A stretch of DNA of 64,000 bases from positions 124,001 to 188,000 of the forward strand of contig NZ_KB905447.1 of assembly GCF_000379465.1 (NCBI RefSeq). The letters run 5' to 3'. Positions 1 through 8,927 of this stretch are shown here, piece after piece. Both the position numbers and the translations under genes were made by a program. Below the pieces are notes generated by a model, which was not told the DNA's origin, did not search any database, and was given only the letters and a program-made list of their open reading frames with translations. The stretch is from Sciscionella marina DSM 45152 (GTDB lineage: Bacteria; Actinomycetota; Actinomycetes; Mycobacteriales; Pseudonocardiaceae). Numbering within the stretch: the stretch's first letter is position 1; the number at the start of each line of letters is the position of its first letter.

Positions 1-1191
1 GAGCCCGGCTCCGGATGCGGCCGCCGAAGCCGCGAGCCCCAGGGACAGCATCACCTGTCCGCGCGGTCTGCACTGCGCGAGGGCCCCGAAGACGCCGAGG
101 GTCCCGGTGATCGCGAGCAGTGCCCAGACCGGGGTGGCGAAGCGGAACTGGCCCATCCAGTCCGGTTCGATGACCACATAGGCGAGCACTGCCAGGGTCA
201 GCGGCACGAGCAGTGTGCCGAGTGCGGCGCGCCAGGGGCACTTGGCCAGGGCGAAGCCGATGCCGACCAGCGCGGCGAGCACCAGCGCGGGGCCGACGTA
301 GTCGAGCAGTTCGCCGACCCGGTTCAGATCGGTCAGTGCCGGGAAGCTCTGCGATTTGGCCACCGAGGTGTTCGGGAGGAGCTTGCCGAACTCCAGGTAG
401 CGCCAGAGCAGGTACAGCCCGAAGGGCACGATGAACGCGGCGACCGAGACCAGGATCTTGCGCACGCTGAGTGCGAGGGTCTCCCGGTGCAGGTGCACGA
501 GCACCGCGAGCGGATAGGCGCCCGCGTAGATCGCCCCGTCCGGCCTGGTCAGCGCGGCGAGCGCGGCCAGAACGCCGGCGATGATCCCGACCCGCGCGGT
601 CAGCAGCCGTCCCTCGATCGTCGCGCGGAACAGCAGCACCGCGATCCCGACGGCGAGCAGCGCGTACAGCGAGTTCTCCAGTCCGGAGAAGGACCAGATC
701 ACGAAGGAGGGGATGGCCGCCATGGCCGCCCCGGCCAGGAAGGTGGCCAGCCACGGGCGCTTGGTGACCGCGCGCGCCGCGTGGTGGCAGAGCACCAGGA
801 TGCCCGCGCAGCACAGCAGGCCGAGCAGCTTGGGGAACAGCACGTAGTCCGGGATGCCGAACCAGGTGCCGTGGTCGAACAGGCCGAGCAGCCTGCCGAG
901 CACCAGCAGCACCAGCCAGGTCGGATTGGAGAAACCCTCGACCGGGGCCGAGCCCGGCGCCACGACGGGACCCAGCCCCTCGGCGACATCCCTGGCGTAG
1001 GCGAACGTGATGGCGGCGTCGTCGACGATCCAGTTGCCGTAGATCGAGGCTCGCCAGGCGATCAGCGCGAGCCCGGCGAGAATGGCGAGCACCGCGGGAG
1101 CGATGCGGCGTAAACGTCCGCTGCCGGTCTCCGCCGGGGCCTCGGGCTTGTCTTGTGAGGCGACCGGCTGTGCAGTTAGGGTCTGCGTCAT
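1..1191 (-). CDS. Membrane glycosyltransferase-like protein, 3' end cut by the window edge
   Basis: Reading the minus strand from an ATG at 1191 gives an open frame of 397 codons that runs off the left edge without a stop. A purine-rich stretch (GAAGAGAAG) directly precedes the ATG. After a short cytoplasmic tail comes a first membrane segment near residues 31-46, then an acidic periplasmic motif (VDDAAITFAYAR) followed by a VEGFSNPTW motif, and many further hydrophobic segments. This layout, with Asp-Asp in the first large loop, is that of polyprenyl-phosphate-dependent GT-C glycosyltransferases related to the actinobacterial arabinosyl and mannosyl transferases of the cell envelope. The family assignment is from pattern and topology. 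Donor and acceptor cannot be told. It is divergent from the membrane genes starting at 1323. Confidence 0.75.
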   Translation of the reverse strand, partial: MTQTLTAQPVASQDKPEAPAETGSGRLRRIAPAVLAILAGLALIAWRASIYGNWIVDDAAITFAYARDVAEGLGPVVAPGSAPVEGFSNPTWLVLLVLGRLLGLFDHGTWFGIPDYVLFPKLLGLLCCAGILVLCHHAARAVTKRPWLATFLAGAAMAAIPSFVIWSFSGLENSLYALLAVGIAVLLFRATIEGRLLTARVGIIAGVLAALAALTRPDGAIYAGAYPLAVLVHLHRETLALSVRKILVSVAAFIVPFGLYLLWRYLEFGKLLPNTSVAKSQSFPALTDLNRVGELLDYVGPALVLAALVGIGFALAKCPWRAALGTLLVPLTLAVLAYVVIEPDWMGQFRFATPVWALLAITGTLGVFGALAQCRPRGQVMLSLGLAASAAASGAGL

Positions 1192-1322
1192 CTTCTCTTC
1201 GGGGTCGTCGGTACGCGCGCATGCGACACTAGTGAGTCGAAAGTGTATTCGCCGCTGGGTATGGGGCGCGCGCGGCCCTGCATCAACGGGGCGTGTTCGT
1301 CCGGGGGTTACCGTGTCTCTCC

Positions 1323-1685
1323 GTGACGATCGTGTTCAATGTTCTGCTCTTCGCCCATTTCCTTGGGCTGGCCGCACTCATCGGGGCGGCCTTTCTGCAG
1401 CGCAGAGCCGCGGCCGGGGAAGCGCTCTCGGTCGCCTGGCTGTGGGCCAGCCTGACCCAGTTGATCAGCGGCCTTGCCATGGTCGGGCTGCGAGACGCGC
1501 ACGTGGTCAGCACCCCGCTGGACACGAGCGGGCACATCAAGATCGGCGTGAAGCTCATCGTGCTGCTCGTGATCGCGGTGCTCGCCATCCTCGGGCGTAA
1601 CCGCACCGAGCGCGCTCGTGGTCTCGCACTGACCATGGGTGGGCTGACCGTGCTCAACATCGGCATCGCAGTCTTCTGGGGGTAG
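1323..1685 (+). CDS. Small four-segment integral membrane protein
   Basis: This is a 120-residue hydrophobic protein with four predicted membrane segments, near residues 4-26, 35-55, 67-87 and 97-117. I do not recognise a named family with certainty. The GTG at 1323 is preferred because translation then begins right before the first membrane segment; an in-frame GTG at 1293 would add ten residues. No strong ribosome site is visible, only a G-run at 1303-1307. It ends 4 bases before the oligopeptide transporter gene, so the two are very probably co-transcribed, and it could be an accessory or regulatory membrane partner. That role is inference. Confidence 0.6.
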   Translation: MTIVFNVLLFAHFLGLAALIGAAFLQRRAAAGEALSVAWLWASLTQLISGLAMVGLRDAHVVSTPLDTSGHIKIGVKLIVLLVIAVLAILGRNRTERARGLALTMGGLTVLNIGIAVFWG

Positions 1686-1689
1686 CCAC

Positions 1690-3759
1690 ATGACCAGTAA
1701 GGAACTCGACGAACCGTTCATCTCCTCGGCGGAAGCGCCGCGGGAGATCACCGTCAAGGCGGTGATCCTTGGCGTGGTGCTCGCCGCCGTGCTCGCCGGC
1801 GCGAACGCCTACCTCGGGCTGAAGGTCGGGCTCACCGTCTCGGCCTCCATCCCGGCCGCGGTGATCTCGATGGCGGTGTTCCGGCTGCTGCGCGGCTCCA
1901 CCATCGTGGAGAACAACATCGTGCAGACCGCGGCCTCGGCGGGGGAGGCGCTTGCGGCCGGGGTGATCTTCACGCTGCCCGCGCTGGTGCTGCTCGGCTA
2001 CTGGCAGGGCTTCCCGTTCCTGCCGGTGATGGCGATCGCGCTGTGCGGCGGGGTGCTCGGCGTGCTGTTCACCGTTCCGCTGCGGCGCGCGCTGATCGTC
2101 AACGCGAACCTCGCCTTCCCGGAGGGCGTGGCCACCGGCGAGGTGCTCAAGGCAGGCGAGCGCGGCGGCAAGGAAGCCAAGTACGTGGTGATCTCCGCGA
2201 TCGCCGCCGGAATCCTCAAGCTGTGCCAGACCGGCTTTGGTATCGCAGCGGGCACGCTGAGCGGAGCGGCGAGCGCGGGCCGGGCGGTGTTCGGTTTCGG
2301 CAGCGAGATGTCGGTGGCCCTGCTCGGGGTCGGCTACATCGTGCGGGTCAACATCGCCGGGCTGGTGTTCACCGGTGGCGTGATCGCCTGGGTGGTCGGG
2401 ATCCCGCTGTACATGACCTTCGCCGATCCCTCGGTGCTCGCGCACACCGTCGACGGTGCCACCGGTTACGACGCCGCCGAAGCGGTGTGGAGCGACCAGG
2501 TGCGCTACCTGGGGGTGGGCGCGATGGCCATCGGTGGCGTGTGGGCGCTCGGTTCGGTGCTGCGGCCGGTGGTGAACAGCATTCGCTCCTCGGTGCGCGC
2601 GGTGCGGGCGGCCAAGTCCGGCGAATCGAGCAGACTCGAACGCACCGAGCGCGACATTCCGGCGAACTTCCTGCTGTGGGGCACCATCGGAATGGCGGTG
2701 CCGATCTTCCTGGTGTTCCTGTTCGTGGTGGACCGGGCCAGGCTGCAGATCAGCAGTGGGCTGTTCGTCGGCACGATCATCTTCGGGGTGCTGTTCGCCC
2801 TCATCGCGGGCTTCCTGTTCTCCTCGGTCTCCGGATACATGACCGGTCTGGTCGGTTCCTCGAACAACCCGGTATCCGGGGTCACCATCCTGACGCTGCT
2901 GGTCGGCGCACTGCTGCTGCTCGCCATCCTGGGCGTCGAGATCAACTTCACCGGGCACGAGCTCGCCGCGACGGTCGGTGCGGCCACCGCGGTACTGATG
3001 GCTGCCGTGGTCAGTTGTGCGGCCGCGATCGCCGGGGACAACCTGCACGATCTCAAGGCGGGCCGGATCGTCGGCGCGACGCCGTGGAAACAGCAGACCA
3101 TGCTGATCGTGGGTGTCGTGGTCGCCGCCGTGTGCATCGCGCCGATCCTCTCGGTGCTCTACAACGCGTACGGCATCGGCAATTCGCTGCCCAGGCAGGG
3201 TATGAACCCGAGCGAGGCGCTGCAGGCACCGCAGGCCACGCTGATGAGCTCGATCGGCAAGGGCGTGTTCGCCGGTGGCCTGCCGTGGACCATGATTGGC
3301 ATCGGCGCGGGCCTCGCGGTCCTGATCATCGTGCTGGACCGGATCCTGGTCCGCAGGGGCGCCCGGTTCCGCACTCCGGTGCTCGCCGTCGCCGTCGGGC
3401 TGTACCTGCCCATCGAGCAGTCGGTGGCGCTGTTCATCGGTGGTCTGGTCGCGGTGTTCGCCGACCGGGCGCTGCGCAAGGACGGGGCCGACCCGAAGGA
3501 GAACCGGCGCGGCATGCTGTTCGCCTCCGGCCTGATCACCGGTGAGGCGCTGGTCGGCATCATCCTCGCGATCCCGTTCGCCGCGGCACAGAGTGCCGAC
3601 GTGCTGGCCCTCAGCTCCTCGGCCCTTGGCATGTCCGAGGGTGCCTTCACGGTGCTCACCGATGTGCTCGGCGGCGCGGCCTTCGTGTGCTTCATCATCT
3701 GGCTGTTCCGGGTCGCCCGCAGGCGCAGCGAACAGAACAGCGAGCATAACCAGCAGTGA
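1690..3759 (+). CDS. OPT-family oligopeptide/metal-chelate transporter
   Basis: This 689-residue polytopic membrane protein belongs to the OPT superfamily, proton-coupled importers of oligopeptides or metal chelates. Supporting motifs are AYLGLKVGLTVSASIP near residue 38, EGVATGEVLKAG near residue 145, GSSNNPVSGVTILTLL near residue 392 and GDNLHDLKAGRIVG near residue 448. Hydrophobic segments occur throughout, consistent with about 14-16 membrane spans, and the length matches bacterial OPT proteins. The start ATG lies 4 bases after the stop of the preceding small membrane protein. The charged region around residues 300-320 is a cytoplasmic loop. Whether peptides or an iron or nickel chelate is the substrate cannot be read from the sequence. 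Confidence 0.88.
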   Translation: MTSKELDEPFISSAEAPREITVKAVILGVVLAAVLAGANAYLGLKVGLTVSASIPAAVISMAVFRLLRGSTIVENNIVQTAASAGEALAAGVIFTLPALVLLGYWQGFPFLPVMAIALCGGVLGVLFTVPLRRALIVNANLAFPEGVATGEVLKAGERGGKEAKYVVISAIAAGILKLCQTGFGIAAGTLSGAASAGRAVFGFGSEMSVALLGVGYIVRVNIAGLVFTGGVIAWVVGIPLYMTFADPSVLAHTVDGATGYDAAEAVWSDQVRYLGVGAMAIGGVWALGSVLRPVVNSIRSSVRAVRAAKSGESSRLERTERDIPANFLLWGTIGMAVPIFLVFLFVVDRARLQISSGLFVGTIIFGVLFALIAGFLFSSVSGYMTGLVGSSNNPVSGVTILTLLVGALLLLAILGVEINFTGHELAATVGAATAVLMAAVVSCAAAIAGDNLHDLKAGRIVGATPWKQQTMLIVGVVVAAVCIAPILSVLYNAYGIGNSLPRQGMNPSEALQAPQATLMSSIGKGVFAGGLPWTMIGIGAGLAVLIIVLDRILVRRGARFRTPVLAVAVGLYLPIEQSVALFIGGLVAVFADRALRKDGADPKENRRGMLFASGLITGEALVGIILAIPFAAAQSADVLALSSSALGMSEGAFTVLTDVLGGAAFVCFIIWLFRVARRRSEQNSEHNQQ

Positions 3760-3862
3760 CCCGCCCGCCCGCGCCGTGTTCACCGGGTACACCTGCGAAC
3801 GCTCGGTAGCGGCGCGGGTAGGGTTGTCGACCACAGCACACTTCCGCACTGGGAGGAATTTC

Positions 3863-4270
3863 GTGACACCAGGGCAGATCGCCGCAGTCGTCGCCGCAGC
3901 GGCGTTCGTCGTGCTGGTACTGCTCGTCGCCGTCGTGGTGGTGAAGCTCTCGCGCACGCTCGACGAGGCGACGATCGCGATCCGCAAGGCGCACGAGAAC
4001 ACCGATCCGATCTTCACCGAGGCCTCGACCACGCTGACGCACGTGAACACCCAGCTCGAGCGGGTGGACGGGGTAACCTCGAACGTACGCACCCTCACCG
4101 GAAACGCCTCGGCGCTGTCCTCGTTGTTCACCGCGACCCTCGGTGGTCCGCTGGTGAAGACCGCCGCGGTGTCCTACGGGGTCTCGCGGGCGATCAAGGC
4201 GCGGCGCGCGGCGGCGGGTGCGCCGCAGGGCAAGCACAGCAGGCGTGCGCGGAAGGGGCGCCGGAAGTGA
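3863..4270 (+). CDS. DUF948-type membrane-anchored protein
   Basis: This is a 135-residue protein. It has one N-terminal membrane helix (about residues 5-29), a helical middle part rich in Thr, Asn and Val that resembles chemotaxis-receptor-like coiled coil, and a strongly basic tail. This matches the DUF948 family, which in actinobacteria sits just upstream of alaS. The GTG start is preceded by a strong GGGAGGA ribosome site at 3851-3857. Its stop overlaps the GTG start of the next small gene, indicating translational coupling. The function of the family is not established; an envelope or division-associated role is conjecture. Confidence 0.8.
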   Translation: MTPGQIAAVVAAAAFVVLVLLVAVVVVKLSRTLDEATIAIRKAHENTDPIFTEASTTLTHVNTQLERVDGVTSNVRTLTGNASALSSLFTATLGGPLVKTAAVSYGVSRAIKARRAAAGAPQGKHSRRARKGRRK

Positions 4271-4542
4271 AACGGTTGTTCTGGCTCGGGATCGGCGTCA
4301 CGGCCGGCGTGATCGCCACGCGCAAGGTGAACGCGACCGCGCGCAAGGCCACCCCGGCCGGTATCGGGGAGAACATCGGCGCCGGACTGCGCGAGCTGGC
4401 CGAGGCGGTCGGCGCCTTCGGCGCGGATGTACGCGCGGGGATGTCCGAGCGGGAACAGGAACTCGCGCGCGGGGTCACCGAGCGCACCGGCGTCGAGCTG
4501 CCGGGGCGGCGAGCTCGCGGGGCGGGCGAGCGCGCGTCCTGA
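4267..4542 (+). CDS. Small DUF6167-like protein upstream of alaS
   Basis: This 91-residue protein starts at a GTG that overlaps the TGA of the preceding DUF948 gene (GTGA). It has a short hydrophobic N-terminus (LFWLGIGVTAGVIAT) that can act as a membrane anchor, followed by an amphipathic Ala/Glu-rich helix and a basic C-terminal end. The position between the DUF948 gene and alaS matches the DUF6167 family of streptomycetes and relatives, whose function is unknown. Both small proteins are probably made as a pair. Confidence 0.7.
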   Translation: MKRLFWLGIGVTAGVIATRKVNATARKATPAGIGENIGAGLRELAEAVGAFGADVRAGMSEREQELARGVTERTGVELPGRRARGAGERAS

Positions 4543-4603
4543 CGTTCCGGCCAGCCCGTCCGCCGTCATCGGCCAACCACCCCGCAGTCACAAGGAAGAA
4601 GCC

Positions 4604-7258
4604 GTGCAGACACACGAAATCATCAAGCGCTTCCGCGATCATTTCGAGAAGGCGGGCCATACCTGGGTTCCCTCGGCCTCGCTGATCTCGGACGACCCCA
4701 CGGTCATGTTCATCATCGCCGGGATGGCGCCGTTCAAGCCGTTTTTCCTCGGTCAGCAGACCCCGCCCTACAAGACGGCGACCAGTGTGCAGAAATGCAT
4801 CCGCACCCCGGACATCGACGAGGTCGGCAAGACCACCCGGCACAACACCTTCTTCCAGATGGCCGGGAACTTCTCGTTCGGCGACTACTTCAAGGCCGAG
4901 GCCATCCGGCTGGCGTGGACCCTGGTCACCGGCAAGGTCTCCGAGGGCGGGCTCGGTTTCGACCCCGAGCGGCTGTGGGCGACCGTCTACGAGTCCGACG
5001 ACGAGGCCTACCGGCTCTGGCAGGAGGTCGCCGGACTGCCCGCCGAACGCATCCAGCGCCGCAGCGGTGCGGACAACTACTGGGACATGGGCGTGCCCGG
5101 TCCCGGCGGCCCCTGCTCGGAGATCTTCTACGACCGCGGGCCCGAGTACGGCGCCGATGGCGGACCGGAAGCCGACGAGGACCGGTACCTGGAGATCTGG
5201 AACCTCGTGTTCATGCAGGACATGCGTGGGGAGCAGAGCCCGAAGAAGGGGTACCCGCCGGTCGGTGAACTGCCGCAGAAGAACATCGACACCGGTATGG
5301 GCGTCGAGCGGGTCGCGTTCCTGCTGCAGGGCGTGAACAACGTGTACGAGACCGATCTGCTGCGCGTGGTCATCGCCAAGGCTGAGGAGCTCTCCGGGAA
5401 GCGCTACGGCGAGAACGAGGCCGACGATGTACGTTTCCGGGTCATCGCCGACCACGCCCGTTCCGGGGTCATGCTGATCGGCGACGGCATCACCCCGTCC
5501 AACGAGGGGCGTGGCTACGTGCTGCGCAGGCTGCTGCGCCGGATCGTGCGCTCGGTGCGCCTGCTCGGCGTGCAGACCCCGGTGCTGGCCGAACTCGCGG
5601 CGACGGTGCGGGACGCGATGGCGCCGTCCTACCCGGAGCTGGTCACCGAGTTCGAGCGGATCGAGTCGGTGCTTGTCGCCGAGGAGCAGGCGTTCTCCAC
5701 GACGCTGACGGCGGGTTCCCGGATCTTCGAGACCGCGGCCGAACAGGCCAAGGCGGCAGGCGCGCAGGTACTGTCCGGGGACAAGGCCTTCCAGCTGCAC
5801 GACACTTATGGGTTCCCGATCGACCTGACCCTGGAGATGGCCGCCGAACAGGGCCTCGAGGTGGACGAGAGCGGGTTCCGCGCGCTGATGTCCGAGCAGC
5901 GGGCCCGCGCGCAGGCGGACGCGAAGGCGCGCAAGTCCGGGCACGGCGATCTGTCCGAGTACCGGGAACTGCTCGACGCCCACGGCCAGACCGAGTTCCT
6001 CGGCTACACCGACCTGGAATCGGACGCCCGGGTGCTCGGCATGCTGGTGGACGGGAAACCCGCGCGCACCGCGAGCGCCGGTACCGATGTCGAATTGGTC
6101 CTGGACCGCACCCCGTTCTACGCCGAGGGCGGTGGGCAGATCGCCGATACCGGCACCCTCTACGGCGAGGGTGTCGCGGTCCGGGTGCGCGATGTGCAGA
6201 AACTGGTGCCCGGCCTGTTCGTCCACCGGGTCACGGTGACCGAGGGTGAGCTCGCCGTGGACACCCGTCTTTCCGCGCACGTGGATTCGGCACGCAGGCA
6301 CGCGATCGAGCGGTCCCACTCGGCGACCCACCTGGTGCACGCCGCAGTGCGCGGGGCCTACGGCAAACAGGCCGCGCAGGCGGGTTCGCTCAACGAACCG
6401 GGCAGGATGCGGTTCGACTTCACCGTGCCGCGTTCGGTGTCCGCGGACGTGCTCGCCGGCGTCGAGGAGGAGGTCAACCAGTATCTCCAGGACGACTGGG
6501 AGGTCAACTCGTACACCACCAGCATGGACAAGGCCATGGAGCTCGGCGCGGTGGCGCTGTTCGGCGAGAAGTACGGCGACAACGTGCGCGTGGTGGACAT
6601 GGGCGAGTACTCGCGTGAGCTCTGCGGTGGCACGCACGTGGACCGGATCGGCCAGCTCGGCCTGGTCAAACTGGTCGGGGACTCGAGCGTCGGCTCCGGG
6701 GTGCACCGGGTCGAGGCCTTGGTCGGCATGGACGCGATGCGCCACGCCAGCAAGGAGCACCTGCTCGTCTCCCAGCTGGCCGGCCAGTTCAAGGTGCCCG
6801 CCGAGGAGTTGCCGGAACGCATCGAGGGTGTGGTCGGCCGGCTGCGTGCGGCGGAGAAGGAGATCACCGAGCTGCGCACCAAGGAGATACTGGCCTCGGC
6901 GGGCAAGCTCGCGCAGCAGGCCACCGAGGTCGGCGGGGTGCAGGTGGTCGCCGAGCAGGTCGAGGTCGGCGATGGCTCGGCGCTGCGTTCGCTGGCCAGT
7001 GACGTCCGGGCCCGGCTCGGTTCCGCGCCCGGTGTGGTCGCGCTGTTCGCCCCGAACGACGGCAAGCTCAGCTTCGTGGTCGCGACCACCGAGGCGGCCA
7101 GGGAACGCGGGCTCGCCGCGGGCAAGCTCGTGGGCGCCCTCGCCCCGGCGGTGGATGGCCGTGGCGGCGGTAAACCGGACCTCGCGCAGGGCGGTGGCTC
7201 GGACCCGTCCGGGGTCCCCTCGGCCATCGAGTCCCTGCGCTCGGCGGTAGCGGGCTGA
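4604..7258 (+). CDS. alaS: Alanine--tRNA ligase
   Basis: This enzyme activates alanine with ATP and charges tRNA-Ala in the cytoplasm, and edits mischarged Ser/Gly. The protein has 884 residues, the usual bacterial length. The class II catalytic core includes TSVQKCIRTPDIDEVG and the NTFFQMAGNFSFGDYFK region. The editing domain carries the zinc site HSATH (His572, His576) with CGGTH (Cys674, His678). A glycine-rich GGGKPDLAQGGG segment ends the C-terminal C-Ala domain. The GTG start at 4604 follows AAGGAAGAA and gives the normal AlaRS N-terminus (EIIKRFRDHFEKAGH). Longer upstream in-frame starts would run through the preceding gene and are rejected. ruvX follows after 2 bases, as in other actinobacteria. 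Confidence 0.97.
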   Translation: MQTHEIIKRFRDHFEKAGHTWVPSASLISDDPTVMFIIAGMAPFKPFFLGQQTPPYKTATSVQKCIRTPDIDEVGKTTRHNTFFQMAGNFSFGDYFKAEAIRLAWTLVTGKVSEGGLGFDPERLWATVYESDDEAYRLWQEVAGLPAERIQRRSGADNYWDMGVPGPGGPCSEIFYDRGPEYGADGGPEADEDRYLEIWNLVFMQDMRGEQSPKKGYPPVGELPQKNIDTGMGVERVAFLLQGVNNVYETDLLRVVIAKAEELSGKRYGENEADDVRFRVIADHARSGVMLIGDGITPSNEGRGYVLRRLLRRIVRSVRLLGVQTPVLAELAATVRDAMAPSYPELVTEFERIESVLVAEEQAFSTTLTAGSRIFETAAEQAKAAGAQVLSGDKAFQLHDTYGFPIDLTLEMAAEQGLEVDESGFRALMSEQRARAQADAKARKSGHGDLSEYRELLDAHGQTEFLGYTDLESDARVLGMLVDGKPARTASAGTDVELVLDRTPFYAEGGGQIADTGTLYGEGVAVRVRDVQKLVPGLFVHRVTVTEGELAVDTRLSAHVDSARRHAIERSHSATHLVHAAVRGAYGKQAAQAGSLNEPGRMRFDFTVPRSVSADVLAGVEEEVNQYLQDDWEVNSYTTSMDKAMELGAVALFGEKYGDNVRVVDMGEYSRELCGGTHVDRIGQLGLVKLVGDSSVGSGVHRVEALVGMDAMRHASKEHLLVSQLAGQFKVPAEELPERIEGVVGRLRAAEKEITELRTKEILASAGKLAQQATEVGGVQVVAEQVEVGDGSALRSLASDVRARLGSAPGVVALFAPNDGKLSFVVATTEAARERGLAAGKLVGALAPAVDGRGGGKPDLAQGGGSDPSGVPSAIESLRSAVAG

Positions 7259-7260
7259 CC

Positions 7261-7734
7261 TTGGCAGGTGATCCCGGCCCCGGTCGCAGGCTCGGCATCG
7301 ACGTCGGCGCGGTACGCGTCGGCGTCGCGCTGAGCGATCCCGCGCCACTGCTCGCGTCACCACTCGTTACCCTCCCGAGAGACGAGCGGGACAAGACCGA
7401 CATCGCCACGCTCGTCGCATTGATCGAGGAACACGAGGTGGTCGAGGTCGTGATCGGTTTGCCCAAGACGCTTGCCGGCGGGCACGGCAGCGCGGCACAG
7501 CACGCGAGTGCCTACGCGGAGGAACTCGCCGCGCGCATCCGGGTGCCGGTCCGGTTCGCCGACGAACGCCTTTCCACGGTCAACGCGGGCCGGATGCTCT
7601 CCGACCGCGGCGTGCGGGGCCGTAAGCAGCGTTCGGTGATCGACCAGGCCGCCGCGGTGGACATCCTGCAGACCTGGCTCGATGCCCGGTCGAACGCCGC
7701 GGCACGGGGCGATCTGGGCCGGGAGGACACGTGA
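7261..7734 (+). CDS. ruvX: Putative pre-16S rRNA nuclease / RuvX-YqgF family
   Basis: This 157-residue protein has an RNase H-like fold. Members of the YqgF family process the 5' end of 16S rRNA and have also been described as Holliday-junction resolvase-like nucleases. The family motifs are present: GIDVGAVRVGVALSD with catalytic Asp14, GLPKTLAGGHG in the middle, DERLST, and a C-terminal IDQAAAVDILQTWL. The only plausible start is a TTG two bases after the alaS stop, so the gene is translationally dependent on alaS. Its TGA overlaps the GTG of mltG. Confidence 0.93.
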   Translation: MAGDPGPGRRLGIDVGAVRVGVALSDPAPLLASPLVTLPRDERDKTDIATLVALIEEHEVVEVVIGLPKTLAGGHGSAAQHASAYAEELAARIRVPVRFADERLSTVNAGRMLSDRGVRGRKQRSVIDQAAAVDILQTWLDARSNAAARGDLGREDT

Positions 7735-8927
7735 ACGACGACCTCGGCCTGTTCGACGAGGACGACTATCCGCGCGAATCACCCAGATCCCGGGGCCGCG
7801 AGCAGCTGCGCAGGAAACGGCGGATCACCTGGCTCGGCTCGGGTGTGATCGTCGCGGTGCTGCTGCTGTTCGCCTGGTTCGGTGTCCGGCAGCTGCTCGG
7901 GCTCAGCTTCGCCGACTACGAGGGCGGCGGCCAGGGCCAGGTCGTCGTCCAGGTCACCGCGGGCCAGTCGCAGCGCGCGATCGCCTCCGAGCTCGCCGAG
8001 AAGGACGTGGTGGCCAGCGCATCGGCCTACACGCACGCCGCCGAAGACAACGACAAGGCGCTCTCCGTTCAGCCCGGCTACTACCAGATGCACGCCAAAA
8101 TGTCCGGCCAGGCCGCGGTCGCCCGGCTCACCGATCCCGGTTCCCGGGTCGGCAATCTGCAGATCCGGCCGGGGACCCGGCTCCAGGATGTGAAGCAGCC
8201 GAACGGATCGGTCACCAAGGGTGTGCTCACCCAGCTGGCCGAGTCGAGCTGCGCGGAACACAACGGGGACAGCACCTGTGTCTCGGCGAACACGCTGCAG
8301 CAGGTGGTGGGTTCCACCGACTTGACGAGCCTCGGCGTGCCCTCCTGGGCGGCCAAGGAGGCGGGCAAGGTCGATGCGGCGCACCGGCTCGAGGGTTTGA
8401 TCCTGCCCGGCGTGTACGAGGTCAAACCGGGCGCTTCGGCGAAGGATCTGCTCAGCACCGTGCTGCGGGCCTCGGCGGAGAAGATGAGCTCCGCGGGTCT
8501 GCCGCAGGGCGCCGAGGGGAGCGGACTGAGCGCCTATCAGGTCCTCACCGTCGCTTCCCTGGTGCAGGGAGAAGGCCTGGAGAAGGACTTCGGCAAGGTT
8601 TCCCGGGTCATTCACAACCGGCTGACCCAGAAGCAGCGGCTGGAACTCGACTCGACGGTGAACTACGTGCTCGATCGCCCGGAGATCCGCACCTCGAAGG
8701 CCGATCGGGACAAGGCGGGGCCGTACAACACCTACGCGAACACCGATCTGCCGCCCTCACCGATCGACTCGCCGAGCATCGAGGCGATCAAGGCGGCCGC
8801 GAAACCGACCCCCGGCGACTGGCTGTTCTTCGTGAAATGCGAGAAGGACGGTTCCTCCTGCTTCGCCAAGACCGTCGACGAACACCGGCAGAACGCCAAG
8901 AAGGCACAGGAGAGCGGTGTCTACTGA
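7731..8927 (+). CDS. mltG: Endolytic murein transglycosylase MltG
   Basis: MltG is a membrane-anchored lytic transglycosylase that cleaves nascent peptidoglycan and is thought to terminate glycan strands. The 398-residue protein has an acidic then basic cytoplasmic tail, one membrane helix at about residues 32-57, and a periplasmic YceG domain. The conserved ASxVxxE signature appears as ASLVQGE with catalytic Glu281, and the downstream GPYNTY...LPPSPI motif and LFFVK strand are intact. It overlaps ruvX by 4 bases and aroE by 11 bases, so the four genes alaS-ruvX-mltG-aroE form one tightly packed operon. Confidence 0.94.
   Translation: MNDDLGLFDEDDYPRESPRSRGREQLRRKRRITWLGSGVIVAVLLLFAWFGVRQLLGLSFADYEGGGQGQVVVQVTAGQSQRAIASELAEKDVVASASAYTHAAEDNDKALSVQPGYYQMHAKMSGQAAVARLTDPGSRVGNLQIRPGTRLQDVKQPNGSVTKGVLTQLAESSCAEHNGDSTCVSANTLQQVVGSTDLTSLGVPSWAAKEAGKVDAAHRLEGLILPGVYEVKPGASAKDLLSTVLRASAEKMSSAGLPQGAEGSGLSAYQVLTVASLVQGEGLEKDFGKVSRVIHNRLTQKQRLELDSTVNYVLDRPEIRTSKADRDKAGPYNTYANTDLPPSPIDSPSIEAIKAAAKPTPGDWLFFVKCEKDGSSCFAKTVDEHRQNAKKAQESGVY

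Noticed and set aside
487-1113. A 208-codon plus-strand frame at the left edge
   Set aside because: It is rich in Arg, Gln and Gly with no fold pattern and is the complement of the partial membrane glycosyltransferase on the minus strand.
1654-4131. An 825-codon minus-strand frame antisense to the OPT transporter
   Set aside because: It is rich in His, Asp and Arg with no recognisable domain, while the plus strand encodes a well-defined membrane transporter with GC-rich third positions.
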